Of a stretch of 11,508 bases of DNA, positions 1 through 6,203 are shown one piece after another. The stretch covers positions 1-11,508 of the forward strand of contig USRA01000061.1 of the NCBI GenBank assembly GCA_900557035.1. The letters are read 5' to 3'. Below the pieces are notes generated by a model. That model made no database searches and had not been told where the DNA came from. It saw only the letters and a program-made list of their open reading frames with translations. Source of the DNA: an uncultured Prevotella sp. Lineage in GTDB: Bacteria; Bacteroidota; Bacteroidia; Bacteroidales; Bacteroidaceae. Numbering within the stretch: the stretch's first letter is position 1; the number at the start of each line of letters is the position of its first letter. The translations under genes were made by a program, and so were the position numbers.

Positions 1-19
1 TTATGCCATAAATTACACA

Positions 20-60
20 AAAGAGGGCATGTCACAGGTTTATGACACACCCTCTTTGTT
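20..60 (+). terminator. Terminator-like palindrome at left edge
   Basis: AAAGAGGG (20-27) pairs with CCCTCTTT (50-57). The stem continues through GTCA/TGAC with two mismatches, leaving a short loop, and TTTGTT follows. It could end transcription of a gene lying left of the window, in either direction. One arm, read on the minus strand, is AGAGGGTGTGTCA, and the same 13-mer recurs at 2461-2473. The element is therefore probably a dispersed repeat as well as a terminator. The upstream gene is not visible, so the role is inferred. Confidence 0.5.
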
Positions 61-70
61 GGTTTACCTT

Positions 71-324
71 GGTGCCTTTCACCAAAAAGCTTGGTACCTT
101 TCATGAAATGTACCATGGTAAGCATGGTACATTTCTCCTTGAGGTGGTATCTTTTCGCCAAATGTACCATGCCGAGGTGGTATCTTTTCGCCAAATGTAC
201 CATGCTGAGGTGGTATCTTTTCGTCAAATGTACCATACCGAGGTGGTATCCTTTGCTCTTTAGCGGTATCTTTTTCGCCCTTGAGGTCGTAACCTTTCAC
301 TCTTGAGGTCGTAACCTTTCACCC
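71..324. repeat. Array of degenerate GGTAnCTTTC-like half-sites, 33-bp and 22-bp tandem units
   Basis: Three 33-bp units lie head to tail at 141-173, 174-206 and 207-239, differing at only a few positions, and a partial fourth starts at 240. Two 22-bp units follow at 281-302 and 303-324. The flanks carry the same core in looser form: GGTGCCTTTCACC at 71-83, a near-perfect 22-bp palindrome at 93-114, GGTACATTTC at 126-135 and GCGGTATCTTTTTCGCC near 264-280. Within each 33-bp unit GGTATCTTTT faces an inverted GGTACATTT, making a dyad. Both periods are multiples of 11 bp, so repeats recur on about the same face of the helix. Possible roles are a variable-number repeat, an operator array or debris of a repeat family. 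The reading frames across it stay open only because the period is divisible by 3. Confidence 0.8.
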
Positions 325-337
325 TAATCAGGAATAG

Positions 338-388
338 GGATTCCCCCTTCTACTTTAGGGAATCCTTCTCGTTTCTTTTCGGAAGAAA
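338..388. other. Short hairpins between the repeat array and the promoter
   Basis: GGATTCCC (338-345) pairs with GGGAATCC (358-365) and a pyrimidine-rich tail follows, which would suit a weak plus-strand terminator. Immediately after it, TTTCTT (372-377) and AAGAAA (383-388) form a second small hairpin over the probable upstream promoter element. The stretch separates the repeat array from the promoter of the DUF4476 gene. Function is not established. Confidence 0.35.
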
Positions 389-400
389 GTAGTACTTTTG
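372..400 (+). promoter_or_regulatory. Bacteroidota-type promoter for the DUF4476 gene
   Basis: TACTTTTG at 393-400 matches the Bacteroidota -7 consensus TAnnTTTG exactly. TTTC at 372-375 is a plausible, imperfect -33 element with slightly short spacing. Transcription would start near 405-408 and give a leader of about 70 nt. That leader contains a GAGC/GCTC-closed hairpin (424-447) with a TTTT/AAAA inner stem. Confidence 0.65.
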
Positions 401-478
401 CAGGCGTAAACAAGATAATGACCGAGCACTCTTTTTAAAAGGGGCTCAAGATTATAACTTTCAAAAACAGTATCGCTT

Positions 479-904
479 ATGAAAAGAAATGAAGTAATGG
501 CACTCATCGTTACAACCATATTGATGTTTGCCGTATGCCTCTCGGCTTCGGCTAAGGGGAAAAAAGATAGAGCCAATCATCCATGCATCGAGATGAACTA
601 CGGCTATTGTCTCGATGATGCCTCTTTCAACATATTATATAATAAGGTGAAAAAGGCAAGCTTCGATGACAACAAGTTCGACCTGATAGAAGTGGCAAGC
701 CTCGGTTGTTACTATTCCTGCAACCAAGTAGCCCGCATCATGAAGATATTTCCATTTGATGACGAACAGCTGAAAGCCCTCAGAATGATGGCTCCGCATA
801 TCGTGGACCCACAGAATGCCATTATCATCTATCAGCTATTCAGCTTCGACAGCGAAAAGCAAAAGGTAGGAGAAATATTGAGAAACAGCAGACAATCAGA
901 TTGA
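479..904 (+). CDS. Secreted DUF4476 domain protein
   Basis: This 141-residue protein begins with a basic N-terminus and hydrophobic stretch (residues about 6-22) ending in SASA, a good signal peptidase I site near residue 25. It is probably exported to the periplasm or beyond. The mature part has the DUF4476 pattern of short helical repeats that alternate an 'F-D-x-x-K' turn with a long helix: SFDDNKFDLI (about 60-70), IFPFDDEQLKAL (about 88-100) and LFSFDSEKQKV (about 121-132). The family is widespread in Bacteroidota and has no known biochemical role; none is assigned here. Several Cys residues in the mature part could form disulphides. The gene stands alone between its own promoter and a strong terminator. 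The start at 479 is chosen because it gives an intact signal peptide. Confidence 0.8.
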   Translation: MKRNEVMALIVTTILMFAVCLSASAKGKKDRANHPCIEMNYGYCLDDASFNILYNKVKKASFDDNKFDLIEVASLGCYYSCNQVARIMKIFPFDDEQLKALRMMAPHIVDPQNAIIIYQLFSFDSEKQKVGEILRNSRQSD

Positions 905-922
905 TGAATATTACTCCATAAG

Positions 923-965
923 AATCCGTGGATAGGAATCATTCCCATTCACGGATTTTTTTATT
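923..965 (+). terminator. Intrinsic terminator after the DUF4476 gene
   Basis: AATCCGTG (923-930) pairs with CACGGATT (950-957). An inner GGAA/TTCC pairing extends the hairpin, and seven T residues follow (956-962). It lies 18 bp after the stop codon and should isolate this gene from the efflux cluster downstream. Confidence 0.85.
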
Positions 966-1122
966 TTCTTCCCGTTCTTTTCTCTTCCTTTCCACTTTTT
1001 CACAAATATCACAAGAATTGTTAAAATTGAAACTTTTAGATAAACTTTTCCGTCTAAATGTAATCAGATTAATAACGTTTCTGAAATAAATAAAACAGGT
1101 AAAAAGAAAACAGAAAAAGATT
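966..1122 (+). promoter_or_regulatory. AT-rich leader upstream of the TolC gene
   Basis: About 155 bp of AT-rich DNA separates the terminator from the TolC start, so a promoter for the efflux cluster is expected here. No exact TAnnTTTG is seen. The nearest candidates are loose, such as the TAAACTTTTC around 1041-1050. The last 30 bases before the ATG are A-rich (AAACAGG...AAAAAGATT), which is normal for initiation in Bacteroidota. Confidence 0.3.
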
Positions 1123-2457
1123 ATGAACGGAAAAGTAAAAAACGCGATGGCTGCTCTGCTCCTTGTGGCGGCACCATTAGCAACGCAAGCCAGACAATGG
1201 TCGCTGAAAGACTGTATCGACTATGCGCTTGCCAACAACATTTCTCTTCAGAAGACGCAACTTACCAAGGCAAGCGCCCAAGAAGATTATCTACAGTCGA
1301 AAGCGGCATTGCTTCCTTCGCTCAGTGCCAGCACCAACCAAAGCGTGAACTATACGCCGTGGGTGGCTAGCGGAATCAGCGGAGACGGTTTCTCAAGAGC
1401 AAGTGTGGACAAAGTATATTACAACGGAAGTTATTCTGTAGCGGGAAACTATACCATCTGGAACGGAAACAAGAACCATAACCAGATCAAGCTGAATAAA
1501 CTTGCTGAAGAGGCTGCCGATCTTGATTCTGCCACTCAGGCTATCAAGCTGCAGGAACAAATTGCACAGCTCTACGTGCAGATCCTCTACTCCACGGAGG
1601 CTATCCAGGTAAACAAGGAGAGCTATCTCTCGAGCCAGCAGAACGAAGAACGTGGCAAGGAGATGGTGAAGATTGGAAAAATGAGTCAGGCAGACCTGGC
1701 ACAGCTCACCGCTCAGAGAGTTCAGGATGAATTCAACATCGTGCAGGCTGAAAGCAATGTGAAGAACTACAAGCGACAGTTGAAGGAACTGCTTCAGATT
1801 ACAAGCGATGAAGCTTTTGACATCGAGATTCCGAATACCACCGATGAGATGGCTCTCGTGGCTGTTCCGGCAATGAACGAAGTCTATGCTGCGGCTCTCG
1901 AAAACCGTCCGGAGTTCAAGACCATCAAGAACCAGTTGGCTCAAAACGACTTGAACATCAAGATTGCGAAGGCGGGCAAGCTGCCTACCATCAGCGCCAA
2001 CGGCGGTTTCTCCACCAGCAATACTTCCATGAACAGCAATGGTCTTGCCAAGCAGTTGAAGACCAACTTCAGCGTTGGAGGCGGCGTAGGAGTGAGCATT
2101 CCGCTGTTTGAAAACCGTTCTACCAAGACTCAGGTGAACAAGGCATTGATTCAGCGCGAAAGCATCCAGCTCGACCTGAAGAACCAGCAGACCCAGCTCT
2201 ACTCTACCATTGAGAACTACTGGTTGCAGGCTACCACCAACCAAAGCCAGTTTAAGGCGGCAAAGGTTAGCAGCGAGAGTGCCCAGACCAGTTACGATCT
2301 GCTGAGCGAGCAGTTTAAGCTGGGATTGAAGAATATCGTTGAGCTAAGAACAGGAAAGGATAACCTGCTCAAGGCGAAGCAGAACGAGCTTCAGGCAAAA
2401 TACCTCGCCATCCTCAATATCAATATGTTGAAGTTCTATAAGGAAGGACATATTTAA
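1123..2457 (+). CDS. TolC-family outer membrane efflux channel
   Basis: This 444-residue protein is the outer membrane channel of a tripartite pump. A signal peptide covers residues 1-23 (hydrophobic AALLLVAAPLA, cleavage after TQA). The mature N-terminus, RQWSLKDCIDYALANN, is the typical opening of the outer membrane efflux protein (OEP) family. The body has the expected duplicated layout: long Gln/Ala/Lys-rich helices that would form the periplasmic tunnel (about 90-180 and 330-420), alternating with Gly/Ser/Asn-rich stretches that would supply barrel strands (for example near 285-320). Length is normal for the family. The gene heads a same-strand cluster with adaptor, ATPase and permease genes, so it probably works with them. 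The substrate cannot be read from the sequence. The 282-bp gap to the next gene is unusually long for an operon. Confidence 0.93.
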   Translation: MNGKVKNAMAALLLVAAPLATQARQWSLKDCIDYALANNISLQKTQLTKASAQEDYLQSKAALLPSLSASTNQSVNYTPWVASGISGDGFSRASVDKVYYNGSYSVAGNYTIWNGNKNHNQIKLNKLAEEAADLDSATQAIKLQEQIAQLYVQILYSTEAIQVNKESYLSSQQNEERGKEMVKIGKMSQADLAQLTAQRVQDEFNIVQAESNVKNYKRQLKELLQITSDEAFDIEIPNTTDEMALVAVPAMNEVYAAALENRPEFKTIKNQLAQNDLNIKIAKAGKLPTISANGGFSTSNTSMNSNGLAKQLKTNFSVGGGVGVSIPLFENRSTKTQVNKALIQRESIQLDLKNQQTQLYSTIENYWLQATTNQSQFKAAKVSSESAQTSYDLLSEQFKLGLKNIVELRTGKDNLLKAKQNELQAKYLAILNINMLKFYKEGHI

Positions 2458-2460
2458 TTA

Positions 2461-2473
2461 AGAGGGTGTGTCA
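2461..2473 (+). repeat. Copy of AGAGGGTGTGTCA motif
   Basis: The 13-mer directly follows the TolC stop codon. It equals the minus-strand reading of one arm of the palindrome at 20-57. Here the pairing arm is missing, so it looks like half of that element. Confidence 0.55.
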
Positions 2474-2476
2474 TTA

Positions 2477-2692
2477 TTCATCGGATTACACGGAATAAAC
2501 GGAACCTTAACCGCCTTCCTCGGATTACGCACGGATTTTAAACGGAAACTCGACCTTACGGTCGTGGCGATACCCCCTAAAGTTGGAACGCTACAGCGCG
2601 CTAGCCCAATGGCCGTAAGGCCAAATCCGTTTTAATTCCGTGCGTAATCCGAGGAGCAAGAATGTTCCGTTAACTCAGCGTGTTCCGATGAA
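2477..2692. repeat. Large nested palindrome between tolC and macA
   Basis: Three nested arm pairs share nearly one centre. TTCATCGGA (2477-2485) pairs with 2684-2692. AACGGAAC (2498-2505) pairs with GTTCCGTT (2664-2671). A 29-bp arm (2518-2546) pairs with 2626-2654 at 27 of 29 positions, the first 18 bp perfectly. Inside, CGACCTTACGGTCG (2551-2564) and GGCCGTAAGGCC (2611-2622) can each fold alone. Their cores CCTTACGG and CCGTAAGG can instead pair with each other and extend the main stem. The repeated 'CGGATTACrC' motif resembles dispersed palindromic repeats of bacterial genomes. No open frame or transposase is present. It could be a MITE- or REP-like element, or an RNA structure that tunes expression of the genes after tolC. 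Confidence 0.8.
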
Positions 2693-2739
2693 GAAAAGAA
2701 AAAGTTTTATTATTTCGAATTAAATTAATCTGAATATAA

Positions 2740-3921
2740 ATGAAAAAGTTGAGTATTAGCAAAATCTGGATTGCTGTCGTGGTGATAGTAATCGTTGCCG
2801 TGGCGGCATGGGCGATGTCGGGCGGAAAAAAGGAGGAAGATATTAACTTCAAGGAGGAAAAAGTGGCGCTGAAAACCTTGCAGAACAGCGTAACCGCTAC
2901 GGGTACCATCGAGGCGGTGACCTCTGTAACCGTGGGTACACAGGTGAGTGGTATCGTCAACAAACTCTATGTGGACTACAACTCCCAGGTAAAGAAGGGA
3001 CAAGTCATCGCAGAACTCGACAAGACCAATCTCTTGAGCGAACTGAATACCGCGAAGGCAAACCTAGCCAGCGCACAGAGCAGCCTGAACTATCAGGCAG
3101 CCAATATGGAGCGCTACAAAACCCTTTACAAGAAGGGACTTGTCAGCGCCGATGAATACGAGAATGCCCTCCTCACCTATCGCCAGGCTAAGGAGCAGGT
3201 TGCCTCTTCCAAGGAAAACGTACAGAAAGCGCAGACCAACCTCGGCTATGCTACCATCACTTCTCCTATCGACGGAACCGTGATTTCGAAGAGTGTAGAG
3301 GAGGGTCAGACCGTGGCTGCAAGTTTCAACACCCCAGAGCTCTTCACCATTGCCAAGGACCTGACCAACATGCAGGTAGTAGCCAATGTGGACGAGGCTG
3401 ATATCGGCGGCGTAAAGGAAGGCAACCGTGTAACTTTCACCGTAGATGCTTATCCTGATGACACCTTTGAAGGAACCGTAAAGCAGGTGCGCCTGGAAGC
3501 TACAACTACCAATAACGTAGTAACTTATGAGGTTGTGATTTCTGCGCCAAATGCTGATTTGAAATTGAAGCCGGGTCTTACTGCCAACGTTACCATCTAC
3601 ACTCAGGAGCATAGCGGCGTGCTCGCCGTAGCCAACAAGGCTCTCCGCTTTACCCCTACCAAGGAAACCGTGGGCAAGGATATGAAAATCGTGGACTGCA
3701 AGGGCAAGAACAAGGTCTGGACATTGAATGGCAACACCCTCACTGCTCATCCTGTAACCATCGGACAGAGTGACGGCATCAATACAGAAATCACCAAGGG
3801 ATTGAAGCAGGGCGATAAGATTGTTACTGAAATCGTGGTGAATGTTCCGGAAGAAGAGGACCCCCAGGAGCAGAGTCAGGGACTGATCAGCGGTCCGGGG
3901 CCTAGAGGAAAGAAGAAATAG
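2740..3921 (+). CDS. macA: MacA/HlyD-type periplasmic adaptor (membrane fusion protein)
   Basis: This 393-residue adaptor would link the inner membrane ABC permease to the outer membrane channel. Residues 9-26 (IWIAVVVIVIVAVAAWAM) form an uncleaved N-terminal membrane anchor. A split biotinyl-lipoyl-like domain follows: residues about 58-95 (GTIEAVTSVTVGTQVSGIV and QVKKGQVIAELD) and about 170-205 (YATITSPIDGTVISKSVEEG). These flank an alpha-helical hairpin (about 97-165, Ala/Gln/Lys-rich) that would contact the TolC tip. Beta-barrel and membrane-proximal parts occupy about 215-370, including ALRFTPT, which is typical of MacA. The C-terminus is an unusual Glu-rich then Gly/Pro/Lys tail (GLISGPGPRGKKK). 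Its place between the TolC and MacB-like genes fits. The symbol reflects family resemblance; orthology to E. coli macA is not proven. Confidence 0.9.
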   Translation: MKKLSISKIWIAVVVIVIVAVAAWAMSGGKKEEDINFKEEKVALKTLQNSVTATGTIEAVTSVTVGTQVSGIVNKLYVDYNSQVKKGQVIAELDKTNLLSELNTAKANLASAQSSLNYQAANMERYKTLYKKGLVSADEYENALLTYRQAKEQVASSKENVQKAQTNLGYATITSPIDGTVISKSVEEGQTVAASFNTPELFTIAKDLTNMQVVANVDEADIGGVKEGNRVTFTVDAYPDDTFEGTVKQVRLEATTTNNVVTYEVVISAPNADLKLKPGLTANVTIYTQEHSGVLAVANKALRFTPTKETVGKDMKIVDCKGKNKVWTLNGNTLTAHPVTIGQSDGINTEITKGLKQGDKIVTEIVVNVPEEEDPQEQSQGLISGPGPRGKKK

Positions 3922-4060
3922 AGTGAAAGGGAAGTGAAAGGGAAGTGAAGAGAAGTGAAAGGGACAAATGCCCTACGTTTACGAAAAAAACTATTGTCCC
4001 TTAACTTCCCGAACGACCGTAGGGAGTGATAACTTCCCTTAACTTCTCTAACTTCCATAT
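3922..4060. repeat. Purine-rich direct repeats with complementary pyrimidine segments, after macA
   Basis: Right after the stop codon, GTGAAAGGGAA-like units of 10-11 bp recur four times (about 3923-3965). Further on come their approximate complements, with CCCTTAACTTC occurring twice and CTCTAACTTCC once (about 3998-4055). GGGACAA (3961-3967) pairs with TTGTCCC (3994-4000). CCCTACG (3971-3977), which lies in that loop, can pair with CGTAGGG (4018-4024) outside it. This is the topology of an H-type pseudoknot. The stretch fills most of the 155-bp gap before the ATPase gene. It could be a repeat by slippage, or an mRNA structure adjusting the ratio of the genes. Function is unknown. Confidence 0.6.
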
Positions 4061-4076
4061 ATAATAAAGAATAAAT

Positions 4077-4850
4077 ATGTCTGAAACATCAAATAACAAC
4101 GAGAATAAAAAGGTCGTGATAGAGCTCGACAATGTGCGTCGCGACTTTCTTGTGGGTGATGAAACCGTCCACGCTCTGAAGGGCGTAAGCTTCAAGATCT
4201 ACGAGGGCGAGTTCGTTACCATTATGGGTAAGTCGGGTTCCGGCAAATCAACCCTGCTCAACCAGCTGGGTTGTCTCGATACCCCTTCCAAGGGTGAATA
4301 TTACCTGGATGGCGTGAGCGTGCGCAAGATGAGCCGCAACGACAGAGCCATCCTGCGCAACCGCAAGATTGGCTTCATCTTCCAGAACTACAATCTCCTG
4401 CCGAAGACCACGAGCGTAGAGAATGTAGAGCTGCCGCTGATGTACAATCCTGCCATCAGCGCAGAAGAGCGCAAGCAGCGTGCCATCGAAGCTCTGAAAG
4501 CTGTAGGATTGGGCGAGAGACTCTATCATAAGAGCAATCAGATGTCGGGTGGACAGATGCAGCGTGTAGCCATCGCCCGTGCGCTGGTGAACAATCCTGC
4601 CGTGATTCTCGCCGACGAGGCAACGGGTAACCTGGACACAAGAACCAGCTTCGAGATTCTGGTTCTCTTCCAGAAACTCTACGCTGAGGGCAGAACCATC
4701 ATCTTCGTAACCCACAACCCGGATATCGCCAAGTATTCCAGTCGCAACATCGAATTGCGCGACGGACATATCATCAGCGACACCTATAATGACAACATCC
4801 TTTCGGCTGCAGAAGGCCTTGCCGCTCTGCCAGCCAATACGGACGAATAA
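4077..4850 (+). CDS. MacB-type ABC transporter ATPase
   Basis: This 257-residue nucleotide-binding subunit is on the cytoplasmic face and hydrolyses ATP for the pump. All ABC motifs are present: Walker [10 protein letters not shown] (51-59), Q-loop FQN (Gln103), signature MSGGQMQR (156-163), Walker B VILADEAT with catalytic Glu (about 176-183), D-loop GNLD and H-loop His (VTHN, about 213). The layout and wording ([28 protein letters not shown], shown here in short form as the region 35-63) match the LolD/MacB lineage of exporter ATPases. In E. coli MacB this domain is fused to the permease. Here it is a separate gene with a stop 11 bp before the permease start, the usual Bacteroidota arrangement. 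A roughly 25-residue C-terminal tail follows the core. Confidence 0.93.
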   Translation: MSETSNNNENKKVVIELDNVRRDFLVGDETVHALKGVSFKIYEGEFVTIMGKSGSGKSTLLNQLGCLDTPSKGEYYLDGVSVRKMSRNDRAILRNRKIGFIFQNYNLLPKTTSVENVELPLMYNPAISAEERKQRAIEALKAVGLGERLYHKSNQMSGGQMQRVAIARALVNNPAVILADEATGNLDTRTSFEILVLFQKLYAEGRTIIFVTHNPDIAKYSSRNIELRDGHIISDTYNDNILSAAEGLAALPANTDE

Positions 4851-4861
4851 CAGTATAGAAT

Positions 4862-6100
4862 ATGAATTATCAGAATCTTTTAAAGATAGCCCTTCGAGCG
4901 ATAGCAGCCAACAAGATGCGCTCCTTCCTCACAGCCCTGGGCATCATCATCGGTATTGCTGCCGTGATTACGATGCTTGCCATCGGACAGGGAAGTAAGG
5001 CGAGCATCAAGGCGAACATCGCCGAGATGGGTAGCAATATGATTATGATTTCGCCGGGTGCCGACATGAGAGGCGGTGTGCGACAGGATGCTTCATCGAT
5101 GGAGACCCTGAAGCAGACCGACTACCAGAGCATCAAGGAGGATTGTAATTACATCAGTGCCATTTCGCCTACCGTAAACAGTTCAGGACAGTGGATCTAC
5201 GGCAACAACAATACGCAGAGTTCCATCTATGGCGTGAACCAGGATTACCTGAGTATCCGCCAGCTGAAGGTGGCAGATGGAGAAATGTTTACCGATACCG
5301 ACATCAAGGCAGCTGCCAAGGTCTGCATTCTCGGTCAGACCGTAGTGGATTATCTCTTCCCCGACGGCAGCGACCCAATCGGCAAGGTAGTACGTTTCAA
5401 CAGCATCCCGTTCCGTGTGATAGGTGTGCTTCAGAAGAAGGGTTACAACTCGATGGGTATGGACCAGGATGACCTCGTGCTCGCCCCATACACCACCGTG
5501 ATGAAGCGAATCCTGGCACAGACCTATCTGGGCGGAATCGTATGTTCTGCCATTACCGAGGAAGCTTCGCAGCCGGCTCAGGATCAGATTTCAGAAATCC
5601 TCCGTCGCAACCATAAGCTGAAGGACGCTACTGCCACCACCGAGGCTGATGAGGATGATTTCAACATCCGTTCGCAGGAGGAAATCTCCAGCATGATGAA
5701 TTCCACCATGTCCACCATCACCATTCTTCTGGGCAGTGTGGCAGGAATCTCCCTGCTGGTGGGCGGTATTGGAATCATGAACATCATGTACGTTTCCGTT
5801 ACCGAGCGAACCCGCGAAATCGGTCTCCGCATGAGTGTGGGAGCCAGGGGAATTGACATTCTGAACCAGTTCCTCATCGAGGCGATTCTGCTCTCTGTGA
5901 CCGGTGGAATCATCGGAGTGATTCTGGGAGTGAGTCTGTCGCTGAGTCTGAATGCCTTCCTGCACATAGCCACTCAGATAGAGCCTTGGAGCATCATCAT
6001 GAGTTTCGCCGTATGTACCTTTACGGGCGTGTTCTTCGGATGGTATCCAGCCAAGAAGGCAGCAAGACTCGACCCTATCGAGGCAATCAGATACGAATAA
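4862..6100 (+). CDS. MacB/FtsX-type ABC transporter permease
   Basis: This 412-residue inner membrane protein has the MacB topology. The first membrane helix lies near residues 20-42 (RSFLTALGIIIGIAAVITML). A long periplasmic domain of the MacB_PCD type (about 45-275, including NMIMISPG) follows. Three C-terminal helices come next, at about 283-305 (ITILLGSVAGISLLVGGIG), 335-360 and 375-398. The conserved FtsX stretches TERTREIGLRMSVGAR (about 316-331) and the ending WYPAKKAARLDPIEAIRYE are intact. Proteins of this kind act as mechanotransmitters, coupling ATP hydrolysis in the cytoplasm to movement of the periplasmic adaptor rather than passing substrate through the membrane. Known substrates of the family are macrolides, peptides, lipoproteins or toxins; none can be chosen here. 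Translation is probably coupled to the ATPase gene 11 bp upstream. Confidence 0.93.
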   Translation: MNYQNLLKIALRAIAANKMRSFLTALGIIIGIAAVITMLAIGQGSKASIKANIAEMGSNMIMISPGADMRGGVRQDASSMETLKQTDYQSIKEDCNYISAISPTVNSSGQWIYGNNNTQSSIYGVNQDYLSIRQLKVADGEMFTDTDIKAAAKVCILGQTVVDYLFPDGSDPIGKVVRFNSIPFRVIGVLQKKGYNSMGMDQDDLVLAPYTTVMKRILAQTYLGGIVCSAITEEASQPAQDQISEILRRNHKLKDATATTEADEDDFNIRSQEEISSMMNSTMSTITILLGSVAGISLLVGGIGIMNIMYVSVTERTREIGLRMSVGARGIDILNQFLIEAILLSVTGGIIGVILGVSLSLSLNAFLHIATQIEPWSIIMSFAVCTFTGVFFGWYPAKKAARLDPIEAIRYE

Positions 6101-6118
6101 AAATCTGATTAGTTTTTT
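6085..6118 (+). terminator. Weak terminator overlapping the permease stop codon
   Basis: AATCAGAT (6085-6092, in the last codons) pairs with ATCTGATT (6103-6110) around a 10-base loop that holds the stop codon. A run of six T residues follows (6113-6118). The stem is AT-rich and so weak, but its position at the end of the efflux cluster and just before a new promoter supports the call. Confidence 0.5.
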
Positions 6119-6130
6119 CAGAAATATATC

Positions 6131-6159
6131 TGTTTTATCAAAACTTTATTGTATTTTTG
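6131..6159 (+). promoter_or_regulatory. Bacteroidota-type promoter for the methyltransferase gene
   Basis: TATTTTTG at 6152-6159 matches TAnnTTTG exactly. Upstream TGTTTT (6131-6136) is a weak candidate for the -33 element. Transcription would start near 6165, giving a leader of about 40 nt ending in A-rich sequence before the ATG at 6204. Confidence 0.6.
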
Positions 6160-6203
6160 CAGAAGAATTCAATAAACTTAAGATAAAACAGATAGAAAGA
6201 AAA

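Noticed and set aside
42..306. Plus-strand small ORFs (42-263 and 91-306) through the repeats
   Set aside because: They are open because the repeat period is divisible by 3. They lack a promoter and a signal or domain, and they overlap each other in different frames.
141..324. CRISPR-like array
   Set aside because: The 33-bp units are contiguous with no unique spacers, and the 22-bp units are likewise adjacent. No cas gene is nearby.
1393..2244. Long minus-strand frame (283 codons) inside the TolC gene
   Set aside because: It is a shadow of a well-supported TolC coding sequence and its product resembles no family.
2477..2692. Retron msr-msd or group II intron fragment
   Set aside because: The branched structure prompted the idea, but no reverse transcriptase lies in the window and no intron domain V signature was recognised.
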